Source: CAG-390 sp045531455 | Lineage (GTDB): Bacteria; Bacillota; Clostridia; Oscillospirales; CAG-272 | Reading direction: 5' to 3' | Assembly (NCBI GenBank): GCA_045531455.1 | Contig: JAZSEA010000119.1 | Coordinates: 1 to 64,000, forward strand | DNA: 64,000 nt | In this document: positions 14,397 through 22,569 of the stretch, piece after piece | Layout: every line of letters begins with the position of its first letter | Position numbering within the stretch: position 1 is the stretch's first letter | The notes under the pieces: generated by a model | Seen by the model: the letters and a program-made list of their open reading frames with translations, nothing else | Database searches by the model: none | What the model was told of the DNA's origin: nothing | Program-made: the position numbers and the translations under genes

Positions 14397-16253
14397 TTAT
14401 TTGCCTTTAACTCTGAAAAGCATTCCATCTCCGGGTTCAAAGGTGTGGCAAAGAACACCGTTTTCGTTTCTTACGGCAATGCCGTCGGCTTCGGCATCCT
14501 TCCAAGAGGAAGTAGCTGTATCGAAGTATTCGAGACCTTTCGCTACGTCAAGGAACTCGACGGTATTTCTCGCGCTTGCGGTATCGTTGAACATTCTGTT
14601 GGTGATCATAAAGCTTTCGTCATCGAAGAAGCCGATAACAACCGCCGCGGAGGTGTTGATCTCGCCGAGGTTGCCGTAGGAGGTATAATACTCGCAGCCA
14701 TTCTCAAGGCTTCCTCCGCCCTTTGAGCGGGTATGGAAGACCGCTGTAGACGTTTTATCAAACAGCTCGTTTCCGAGCGGCAGAAGCCATTTATTGATCT
14801 CCTGAACGTCGTAATAATGCTGATATACCTTGCCCGTTGTGTCCATACAAGCGTTGCTCCAGCCCTCGGCAAGCAGCTCGGCTCCGAGCCAATAGGTGAA
14901 GTAGGAGATTCGCTTCATACCGTAGGTCAGGCACATATTGACCTCCCACTCGATCTGATATTTGGTCAGATCGGCATAGCCCATATGCTCGGTAAGGAGG
15001 ATGATCAGCATCGGATCGATCTCGTTCGCAATAGCCGTATCTCGGACGATCTCGATGTTTTCGAAAAATCCCTTGCGGGTACTCGTTTTCTGGAAATGAT
15101 AGTGGTCGTAGCTGATATAATCGGGCTTCACGGTTGCGATGTATTGGTCAAGGTGTTCCTGATAGGTTTTCGTTCCGAGCTGAGTCGAGTTCGCATAGGT
15201 CGGGAAAAGATTTATCATCACCTCGCGCTCGGGGTCGATGCGGCGGAGCGCGTCAACAACTCTTGCAAGCGCGGGGAAATCGGTGGCGCAGGGCTCATCC
15301 CTTATCCACCACTCCTTGATAACGTCAAGATAATCCTTGTAATCGTTGACGGTCTCGGTCACGAGAGCATCGATCTCCGCCTGAGAGGTCAGAGTCTGCG
15401 CGTGGATGAGTCTGTTGTCCTTGAGACCCGAGCAGGTCAGACCGTATTTTCTGAGTAAGCCGAGGGCGGTCTTGTTGATCGTCGGATCGTATCCCTCAAC
15501 GGGAATGCTTGTAAAGCCGCACTCCGCGATCTTCTTTATGTATTCCTCGTTGCAGAGATCCTGTCCCTGCGGACCGTAATAATATGTGATGTCAAACTGT
15601 TCCATACCGTTCGTACCTGCCGTTTTATTCTCTGTGAAATTATGATCGTAGGTCACGACAGCCGTGATCGGGCATTCCTTTTCGTCGTAAACAAAAGAAG
15701 CTTCAAGAACGATCTTTCTCTCCGTCGTTGCCGCATTTGCGGATAATGCCAAGGGAAGGATCATTAGGCAAGCAAATGCGAATGCCGTCCCTCTCTTCGG
15801 ATTCTTTATTACAAAGAAAACCGACGTGAGCAGAGCAAATATCACAGCCGCTCCCGACACGATCGCGCCGCAGCCCTTTGCTTCGGGCTCTTCGGTCACG
15901 GGCGTTGAACCTACGGTCTCAGCAGCAAAAATACTTGTCAGCGTATATTCCGCATATCCGCTTTCTCCAACGCCTATAGTCAGAGGTATCACCGCATCAC
16001 CGTGCGATAGTGTAAAATCATCGGGAATAATCAGCTCAACGGAAATATTCGAAACGTTGACCGCATCCTCACTCGCGGTAACCTCGACCGTTGCAATAAC
16101 CTCCGAATCAATCACGGGAGAGAGATACAACGAAGCAAGGATTCCGTCCTTTGTATCCGACGCAACAGGCGGATCCTCGGTCGCAAAGCTGCCTACCGAT
16201 AAAAGCACCGCCATTACCAAAACGCATATGATAAATACTACATTCTTTTTCAT
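14397..16253 (-). CDS. Secreted or membrane-anchored glycoside hydrolase-like TIM-barrel protein
   Basis: About 618 aa from the start at 16253, which follows AAGGAG; a longer reading starts inside the upstream gene. After a signal peptide comes an Ig-like beta domain (about 30-125), then a membrane helix with a short basic stop (KNPKRGTAFAF) and another hydrophobic stretch ending ALSANAAT. A long domain near 210-530 looks like an (alpha/beta)8 glycosidase: FTSIPVEGYDP, WWIRDEP with a possible acid/base Glu, VMINLFPTY, DYISYDHYHF. The C-terminal beta domain fits a barrel accessory domain. No family number can be given. Third gene of an operon with LiaF/DUF4097-type proteins. Confidence 0.6.
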   Translation of the reverse strand: MKKNVVFIICVLVMAVLLSVGSFATEDPPVASDTKDGILASLYLSPVIDSEVIATVEVTASEDAVNVSNISVELIIPDDFTLSHGDAVIPLTIGVGESGYAEYTLTSIFAAETVGSTPVTEEPEAKGCGAIVSGAAVIFALLTSVFFVIKNPKRGTAFAFACLMILPLALSANAATTERKIVLEASFVYDEKECPITAVVTYDHNFTENKTAGTNGMEQFDITYYYGPQGQDLCNEEYIKKIAECGFTSIPVEGYDPTINKTALGLLRKYGLTCSGLKDNRLIHAQTLTSQAEIDALVTETVNDYKDYLDVIKEWWIRDEPCATDFPALARVVDALRRIDPEREVMINLFPTYANSTQLGTKTYQEHLDQYIATVKPDYISYDHYHFQKTSTRKGFFENIEIVRDTAIANEIDPMLIILLTEHMGYADLTKYQIEWEVNMCLTYGMKRISYFTYWLGAELLAEGWSNACMDTTGKVYQHYYDVQEINKWLLPLGNELFDKTSTAVFHTRSKGGGSLENGCEYYTSYGNLGEINTSAAVVIGFFDDESFMITNRMFNDTASARNTVEFLDVAKGLEYFDTATSSWKDAEADGIAVRNENGVLCHTFEPGDGMLFRVKGK

Positions 16254-16263
16254 AAGAATCTCC

Positions 16264-17076
16264 TTATTCATTGGCACCCTTAAAATCAATTACGATGTTT
16301 CCGACACCGCCGTCGATCTCAATTCTTGTATCGCCGTCGCCGATCTCGGAGTTGCCGACGCTCGTGCCGTCAACCTTCACGTCGCCTATTCCCTTCTCAA
16401 GGTCGAGGGAATAATCATTCTTCGATCCCTCAAGCTCAAAGCGAGCCTCCCCGACGCCGAGAGAGATCTCGTTCTTACCCGAAAGTCTGCCCGAGTAGCT
16501 GAGCTCACCGACACCCATATCAAGCTCGAGATCCTTGATCGACGAATATTTGAAGATGAGCGCGCCCGCGCCGCCGTCGATATCAGCTTCCTTCTCTACC
16601 GTAAGCGACTCGATGACAGTCTCTCCCGCACCGAGCTCAAGCTTGAGGCTCGAAACGGTAAGCGAGTTCACGGTAAGTCTGCCCGCGCCGCCGAAGATCT
16701 CGACCTTATCAAAATCGGTTCCGATCGGATAAACGATCTCAACGAAGGCATCCGAATCTGTCACGGTCAGAAAGCGTGACTTTTCCTTGATCTTAAGTAT
16801 GCCGCCGCTTTCCTTGGCGGTGAGATCCTTTAGATTCGTCTTGACCGTGATCTTGTCGCATTCCTGTGCGCTGAGCGTAAATGCCGCGGCAGAGATCTCT
16901 ATCTCGAGCTCATCAACATTTGAGTCAAACTCAAAGCTTTGCGACTCCTCGGCGATAACCGATGAGGTACCGAAGATCGCGCCGAAAACGGCAAGCGTCC
17001 AGCCGACAATATTAGCAACAAGTATAACGGCAAAAGCTATTGCACAGTATTTTACCGCTTTCTGCCAGGGCTTCAT
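16264..17076 (-). CDS. DUF4097-family beta-repeat envelope protein
   Basis: A 270-aa protein with one N-terminal membrane helix (about 12-36) and an outer domain of short beta repeats such as GGAGRLTVNSLTVSSLKLELGAG and DGGVGNIVIDF, the right-handed beta stack of DUF4097 proteins. Family members sit with LiaF- and PspC-like envelope stress proteins. It overlaps the upstream LiaF-like stop by 4 nt, and the glycosidase-like gene starts 10 nt after its own stop, so all three are probably co-translated. Confidence 0.8.
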   Translation of the reverse strand: MKPWQKAVKYCAIAFAVILVANIVGWTLAVFGAIFGTSSVIAEESQSFEFDSNVDELEIEISAAAFTLSAQECDKITVKTNLKDLTAKESGGILKIKEKSRFLTVTDSDAFVEIVYPIGTDFDKVEIFGGAGRLTVNSLTVSSLKLELGAGETVIESLTVEKEADIDGGAGALIFKYSSIKDLELDMGVGELSYSGRLSGKNEISLGVGEARFELEGSKNDYSLDLEKGIGDVKVDGTSVGNSEIGDGDTRIEIDGGVGNIVIDFKGANE

Positions 17077-17762
17077 TTGATATCAATGCCTCCGAACATA
17101 CTGAATGCGCTGACGTAGAGGGTGATAACGTCCTCCGCGCCGTCGTCGGGTCTTCTCGCCTTGTTCGATGTACCGCCGAAGATCGAGGTGGATTTCACGC
17201 GCACCTTTACGTTCTCGGGAACGAAGATATTGATACCGCCGAAAACTGCGGTCGCCTTGATCGCGCTGTCGGGCTCGATGACCGCACCGCGAAGATCGTA
17301 ATCAACACCGCCGAAGATCGCGTTGATCTCGGCACCGCTGAATACCTTTCCTCTGCAATCGACCTTCTCGCCCGTGAAGATGGCGAATACGTTGTCTATG
17401 TTTTCGGAATTGCTCTCCATCTCGCGTACCGCCGCCTCGGTCTTTCTGTCGGAGAAGGTGGAGATTATCATCTTAACACCGACGATGACGATGACAGCGG
17501 GGATAAAGAGCTTGAGAATCATATCAAATTCAAGAATATCGCGCACGCAGAGCAGAAGCACCACGCCGACAGCAAGTCCGACAAGCGCGCTGACCTTATC
17601 GCGCGATGTGACAAGCGAGATCGCGCTCGGAACGATGATGAAGAGGGTCCACCAGCCTTCGAAGAAGATGTCGACCTCGACCATACCGAGTGAGGAGAGC
17701 GCCCAGAGAACGCCCGCGGCGATAAGTACTATACCCCAGATTATTGACTTTGTCTTTTTCAT
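17073..17762 (-). CDS. LiaF/LiaI-like cell-wall stress membrane protein
   Basis: A 229-aa protein. The N-terminal half has four membrane helices (two hairpins near 8-45 and 50-100). The C-terminal half carries the repeated FGG motifs of LiaF C-terminal domains (NAIFGGVDYDLRG, TAVFGGINIFVPENVKV, TSIFGGTSN, SMFGGIDIK). LiaF restrains the LiaRS envelope-stress kinase in bacilli; no two-component system is present here, so its partner is unknown. First gene of the envelope operon. Confidence 0.82.
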   Translation of the reverse strand: MKKTKSIIWGIVLIAAGVLWALSSLGMVEVDIFFEGWWTLFIIVPSAISLVTSRDKVSALVGLAVGVVLLLCVRDILEFDMILKLFIPAVIVIVGVKMIISTFSDRKTEAAVREMESNSENIDNVFAIFTGEKVDCRGKVFSGAEINAIFGGVDYDLRGAVIEPDSAIKATAVFGGINIFVPENVKVRVKSTSIFGGTSNKARRPDDGAEDVITLYVSAFSMFGGIDIK

Positions 17763-17791
17763 TTTCGGATTCTCCTTATGAAAAAATATAT

Positions 17792-20233
17792 TTACGCCTT
17801 TGTGAGCTTGGCGTAGGTTGCCATAAGCTTCTTTGTTCCGACGTTGTCGAAGACGACCTCGTACATAATATCCGAGCCCATCTGCTTTGCCGAGATGACC
17901 TCGCCCTCTCCGAACGCCATATGCTTTACTCTGTCACCCGGCTCGAATACGACCGAGGGCTTCTTGGGAGGCGTTGCTTTCGGCGTGACCGCGGGTCTCT
18001 GTACGGTCGTGACGGGTCGGGTACCGGGTCTCTGAACGGGACGCATCGTTCCGCCCGATGATGAGCCGCCGATATAGGTCTTTCCGACACCCGAATAATT
18101 GCCCCAGGAATACTCGCTCGGCTTTTCGGGCTTCTTGATCTTCTCGTCAACGAGCTCGGCGGGGATATCCTGAACAAAGCGCGAGACGGGATTGTACATC
18201 GTGCGTCCGTAGAGCAATCTTCTGCCCGAATGGAAGAGGAAAAGCTCCTTCTTGGCGCGTGTTATCGCAACGTACGCGAGTCTGCGCTCCTCCTCGAGCT
18301 CGCCGGGATCGTTCATCGACTGCGTGCCGGGGAAGATTCCCTCCTCGAGTCCGGGGATGATGGCAACGGGGAACTCAAGTCCCTTTGCGCTGTGGATCGT
18401 CATAAGAACAACGGCATCCGCGGTCTCATCGAAGCGGTCAACGTCGGCAACGAGCGCGGTCTCCTCGAGGAATCCCGTCAGGGTAGGCTCCTCGTTGTTC
18501 TTCATATATTCAATAACGCCCGAAACAAATTCGTCGACGTTGTCGAGTCTGTCCTTTTCTGCTTCTCCGCCGTCAATGAGCATCTGACGGTAGCCCGAGC
18601 GATCGAGCACGTGAGTCACAAAAGCATCGAGAGGACAGCCGTCATCGAGCATCTTGCGCAGACCGTCGATCATTTCCGCAAAGGAAACGAGGATATGCGC
18701 CGAGCGCGAGAGCGCGATATGACGGTATGCCTCGCGCATTACCTCAAACATCGTCTTGCCCGTCTCCTCGGCAATGCTTTCAACGGCATTGAGCGTCACC
18801 TCGCCGATCTTTCTCTTGGGCTCGTTGATGATACGCTTGAGACGAACGCGGTCGGCGGGGTTGTTTATAAGCTGAAGATAAGCGACAACGTCCTTGATCT
18901 CCTTGCGTTCTCCGAAGCGGACGCCGCCGTAGATGCGGTAAGGCAGTGCGCTCTTGGCGAAGGTACGCTCGATCGTGTTCGCCTGCGCGTTGACTCGGTA
19001 GAGCACGGCAAAATCGCGGTAGCTGTACTTCTTCTCGGCTACGAGCTTGAGGATCAGATCGGATATCCTTCTCGCCTCGCTCGCCTCGTCCTCACATTCC
19101 TCGAGGACGATCTTCTTGCCCGAGCCGTTCTCGGTCCAGAGAGTCTTCGGACGTCTGCCCGAGTTCTTTCCGATAACGGCGTTTGCCGCGTCAAGGATGG
19201 TCTTGGTCGAGCGGTAATTCTGCTCGAGCTTGATCACCCTTGCATCGGGATACGTAGTATCAAAGCTTAAGATGTTTTCAATAGTTGCACCGCGGAAGCG
19301 GTAGATGCTCTGGTCATCGTCGCCAACGACCATAATATTTCGCCAGGTCGAGGCAAAGAGCGAGCAGAGTGCGAACTGCGCGGGGTTGGTATCCTGATAC
19401 TCGTCAACGCAGATATATCTGAACTTGCCCGCATAGTACTTGCGTACCTCCTCGTCGGTGCGGAGGAGGAAGACCGTCTGCATAATGATATCATCGAAGT
19501 CGAGGGCGTTTGAAGCCTCCATACGCTTCTGATATTCACGGTAGATGCGCGCGTAGATCTTCTCGCGGTATCCCATCTTCGATTCCCTCTCGTATCCGTC
19601 GGGATCGAGAAGATTTTCCTTCGCCTTACTGATCGTTCCGACAACACTCTTGATGGGAAAGGATTTTTCGTCGATGTTCTGCTCCTTCATGATTGCCGCG
19701 AGGAGCTTTTTGGTATCATCGGTATCGTAGATCGTGAGATTATCGTTATATCCAAGACGGTCTCCGTACTTGCGGAGGATGCGCATACAGATCGAGTGGA
19801 AGGTTCCCGCCCAGATGCTCTTCGGCACCTCGGGATCGTCGAACATCTTGCCGAGTCGCTCCTTCATCTCGTTTGCCGCCTTGTTGGTAAAGGTGATGGC
19901 AAGGACGTTCCAGGGCGGACAGGGTGAGGTAATGAACTCGTTGAGTATCGGCTCGATGAATTCGGCGGGATAGGTTGCCGCCTCCTCGAGAGCCGCAACC
20001 GTCAGCTCGGAGATATCATCGGGTACCTCCTCGCTCCAATATGCGTTTCCGTACTTGATGATCTGCGCGATCCTGCGGACAAGCACCGTCGTCTTTCCGC
20101 TGCCCGCGCCCGCGATAACGAGCAGCGGACCTTCGGTTGCGAATACCGAATCACGCTGACGGTCGTTTAAGTTTGTAAGTGCCTTCTCGAAAAGGCGTCT
20201 TTTGGCTTTTATGTATCTTTCACTAAGTGTCAT
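17792..20233 (-). CDS. pcrA: ATP-dependent DNA helicase PcrA/UvrD type
   Basis: Superfamily 1 3'-5' helicase of about 813 aa acting in repair and fork maintenance. Visible motifs: NDRQRDSVFATEGPLLVIAG and GAGSGKTTVL (Walker A) near residues 24-55, FTNKAANEMKER, DEYQDTNPAQ (motif II), VVGDDDQSIYRFRGA (III), LEQNYRST (IV), VLMTIHSAKGLEF (V) and YVAITRAKKELFLF (VI). A Pro/Thr-rich linker leads to a C-terminal domain near 765-813 (GDRVKHMAFGEGEV) of the RNA-polymerase-binding type. I place the start at 20233, 7 nt after AAGG. A tiny ORF and a hairpin lie in its leader. Confidence 0.95.
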   Translation of the reverse strand: MTLSERYIKAKRRLFEKALTNLNDRQRDSVFATEGPLLVIAGAGSGKTTVLVRRIAQIIKYGNAYWSEEVPDDISELTVAALEEAATYPAEFIEPILNEFITSPCPPWNVLAITFTNKAANEMKERLGKMFDDPEVPKSIWAGTFHSICMRILRKYGDRLGYNDNLTIYDTDDTKKLLAAIMKEQNIDEKSFPIKSVVGTISKAKENLLDPDGYERESKMGYREKIYARIYREYQKRMEASNALDFDDIIMQTVFLLRTDEEVRKYYAGKFRYICVDEYQDTNPAQFALCSLFASTWRNIMVVGDDDQSIYRFRGATIENILSFDTTYPDARVIKLEQNYRSTKTILDAANAVIGKNSGRRPKTLWTENGSGKKIVLEECEDEASEARRISDLILKLVAEKKYSYRDFAVLYRVNAQANTIERTFAKSALPYRIYGGVRFGERKEIKDVVAYLQLINNPADRVRLKRIINEPKRKIGEVTLNAVESIAEETGKTMFEVMREAYRHIALSRSAHILVSFAEMIDGLRKMLDDGCPLDAFVTHVLDRSGYRQMLIDGGEAEKDRLDNVDEFVSGVIEYMKNNEEPTLTGFLEETALVADVDRFDETADAVVLMTIHSAKGLEFPVAIIPGLEEGIFPGTQSMNDPGELEEERRLAYVAITRAKKELFLFHSGRRLLYGRTMYNPVSRFVQDIPAELVDEKIKKPEKPSEYSWGNYSGVGKTYIGGSSSGGTMRPVQRPGTRPVTTVQRPAVTPKATPPKKPSVVFEPGDRVKHMAFGEGEVISAKQMGSDIMYEVVFDNVGTKKLMATYAKLTKA

Positions 20234-20252
20234 ATTATTTCCTTGCAAAGAT

Positions 20253-20278
20253 CCGGCTGCCGCAAAAGCAACAGCCGG
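20253..20278 (-). promoter_or_regulatory. Leader hairpin before pcrA
   Basis: CCGGCTG / CAGCCGG arms with a 12-nt loop, 20 nt before pcrA and 35 nt after the stop of the 19-codon ORF. No T run follows, so it is not a classical terminator. Confidence 0.5.
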
Positions 20279-20312
20279 AAGATAAGAAGATAAGTTATTT
20301 GTCTTTATTTCC

Positions 20313-20372
20313 TCAGTTGTTCTTGTTCTGATTCTGATTGTTGTTCTTGTTCTGATTCTGGTTGTTGTTCAT
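20313..20372 (-). CDS. 19-aa Asn/Gln/Lys peptide ORF
   Basis: ATG at 20370-20372 opens MNNNQNQNKNNNQNQNKNN with a TGA stop. The peptide is a direct repeat of NNNQNQNKN. Only a weak GAGAG-type site lies 6 nt before the ATG. It stands between the membrane gene at 20452 and pcrA in the same direction. Either a real micro-protein or leader peptide, or a by-product of a repetitive DNA tract (third positions vary between AAC and AAT, hinting at translation). Confidence 0.45.
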   Translation of the reverse strand: MNNNQNQNKNNNQNQNKNN

Positions 20373-20451
20373 TTTATTCTCTCACGCGGTAAAAATTTGC
20401 ATTACTGCCGACCGCATTAGGATTATTTCCAAAAGAGAGAATCGATATTCA

Positions 20452-21858
20452 TCAATCGAGCATATATTTCGATTCGACCTCCTCGTTTACCGCGCTCATC
20501 ATATAGAGAGTCGAGCCGAAGAAGCCGAGCGATGCGGCGAAATTGATAAGCCACCAGATCTCGCTTATAAGGATATCGAGCGAGAGAATGAACTCGTAAA
20601 GCGCGCCCGTGACCGTTGCAAGGACAGCAAGTCCGAGGCAGAGCGTGACCTTTGCTCCGACCTCCTTATGTATCGCCTCGAGGCGGGAGGTGCGGTATGC
20701 TTCGTCCATCGTCGTCGGAACGTATCCGCAATGACCCTTGATAACGGCTTTTACGCCGCGGAGGGCTATGATCACGGTTGCGAGCATCATTGCCGCCTCA
20801 ACGACTCTGATCGGATACATCGCCATAAAATCGGCGAAGATATCGGGATCCTCCCAGGTCTTGGCTACCCAGGAATCCGAGATGTAAATATAGGACGAGA
20901 TCGCGCCCCATACCGAGAACACAAGATAGACCGCGGACATCGCAAGTCCGACGAGGTAATTCTTATAATATGGCTTGAGCCTCAGAAATGCCCAGGCAAG
21001 CAGGATCGCGGTAAGCGCGTCGGGAATTATATTGATATTGTCAAGGTAAAAATCGGGTGTGCAGAGTGCGGCAAGCGAGATAAGTCCGAGCAGGAAGGAG
21101 ATATCCCTTCTACGGAAGAGTCCCGAATTGGGGAGCACGAGAGTCTCGTACTTTTTCTTCGCGCTCTCGACAAGAGCTCCGTCAAGCATCAGTCCGCGGA
21201 AGAAGATGACTGCACGGACGAGCCAGACCACACCGATAATGATTCCGAAGAAAAGCGCGACTGTGCGGAATAGACCGATGAAATCGTACCAATCGAATGC
21301 GGTATCGTCGTAAGAATGAGTTGAAAGCACGGCAAATTCCGCGATATTCGAGAAAAATGCCTTTGCTATCATAAAGAATATCGTTACATTGCGGAAGAGC
21401 ACGCATACGTTTCTGCCGGGTCTGCCATGTCTCGCGCCCTTTTCGCGGAGAGGATATTCACCCTCGGCGGTCTGCGAGTGGATGACGAATCCCTCGGTCA
21501 GCGCACGCCAAGCGGGAATTCCCCAGATCATTTCTACGACCGCACAGCTGAAGGAAAGCAGGAGCATCATCGTCGGACGCTCGAGCGCGCTCGTCAGTCC
21601 TCCGAAGACCCAAAGAAAGGAGATGAACTTGATCGAGGCAACCACGGCAAGGATGCGAAATTTCTTCCAGGCACTCTCGAAATGCGGAGAAAGATCGCGC
21701 CAATGACGGAGCGAGAGCGTAAGCAGTACGTATCCGATAAAATCGGGGAACACGTCCACAAGCGCCATATCGGGATTGAAAAGGAAGAATGACGAGCAGA
21801 GTGCCATCCCGAGTCCCATATATTTTCCGAATCTCACTTTCTTCTGCGAAAGCTCCAT
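20452..21858 (-). CDS. Polytopic membrane protein, unknown function
   Basis: A 468-aa integral membrane protein with about ten hydrophobic helices and no motif I recognise. The region near 30-45 (LFNPDMALVDVFPDFIGYVLL) looks like a re-entrant segment, and similar wording returns near 270-290 (TPDFYLDNINIIPDALTAILLA), suggesting two related halves. It starts 18 nt after the stop of the smaller membrane gene at 21877. The two genes may form a complex. Confidence 0.6.
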   Translation of the reverse strand: MELSQKKVRFGKYMGLGMALCSSFFLFNPDMALVDVFPDFIGYVLLTLSLRHWRDLSPHFESAWKKFRILAVVASIKFISFLWVFGGLTSALERPTMMLLLSFSCAVVEMIWGIPAWRALTEGFVIHSQTAEGEYPLREKGARHGRPGRNVCVLFRNVTIFFMIAKAFFSNIAEFAVLSTHSYDDTAFDWYDFIGLFRTVALFFGIIIGVVWLVRAVIFFRGLMLDGALVESAKKKYETLVLPNSGLFRRRDISFLLGLISLAALCTPDFYLDNINIIPDALTAILLAWAFLRLKPYYKNYLVGLAMSAVYLVFSVWGAISSYIYISDSWVAKTWEDPDIFADFMAMYPIRVVEAAMMLATVIIALRGVKAVIKGHCGYVPTTMDEAYRTSRLEAIHKEVGAKVTLCLGLAVLATVTGALYEFILSLDILISEIWWLINFAASLGFFGSTLYMMSAVNEEVESKYMLD

Positions 21859-21876
21859 GATATACCTCCGAAGGAA

Positions 21877-22569
21877 TTATCTGCGTTTTTTGCGTTTCTT
21901 TTTACCGCCCGATGCGGCTTGCTTTTTCTTTTCTTCTATCTCTCTGCGCGTCTTCTCGATCGCCTCGTTTTCTCTCTTTTCGAGAGCCTCGGCGAATCTG
22001 TTTATGAACGGGATCTTTGACTCCCGTCTCGGCATATCCTCATCTCCCTCGGGGCAGATTCGCATATAACAGCCGAAAATGAGTACGAAGACCATTATCA
22101 TCCAGATCATCTGAACGAAAAAGGCGATATTCGCCTCAATGACGTGAAGCGCGGAAAGAATATAGAATACGTAGCCCACTGTGACGGCGCAGATATCGGT
22201 CACCGCGGAGACCCTCCTCTCGTTAAGTCCGACAACGCCGAAGGCGATGTAGGTCGAGATGAGGAAAAGGATATGAAATACGAGCACGAGACCGTCGCGG
22301 ATATAGAAAACGACGGTCTTTATCGGATCAAGTGCTTCCGCACTTGATCCGAAGACAAGCGCGATCTCGCAGCCCGACTCGCAGAGTCCGACCGCGAAAA
22401 GCGCCAAAAGCGTAAACAGAGACAGCTGATAGCTCGGGAAATAGTCCTTGAGCTTATAGAGTCCGTAAGCCATAACGGCATAACCGAGCAGGCGCACGAG
22501 CCATCCGTAAAGCGTAAGCGATACGAAGAATGTCAGCGCATAGCCCGCAAGAACGAGTCCGTAGCCCAT
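21877..22569 (-). CDS. Polytopic membrane protein with basic C-terminal tail
   Basis: A 230-aa membrane protein with about six helices and a cytoplasmic tail rich in Lys and Arg (near 195-230). Its start shares a base with the secA stop (TAATG), so it is translationally coupled to secA. Charge and position suggest contact with nucleic acid, ribosome or membrane phospholipid, but this is inference. No family recognised. Confidence 0.6.
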   Translation of the reverse strand: MGYGLVLAGYALTFFVSLTLYGWLVRLLGYAVMAYGLYKLKDYFPSYQLSLFTLLALFAVGLCESGCEIALVFGSSAEALDPIKTVVFYIRDGLVLVFHILFLISTYIAFGVVGLNERRVSAVTDICAVTVGYVFYILSALHVIEANIAFFVQMIWMIMVFVLIFGCYMRICPEGDEDMPRRESKIPFINRFAEALEKRENEAIEKTRREIEEKKKQAASGGKKKRKKRR

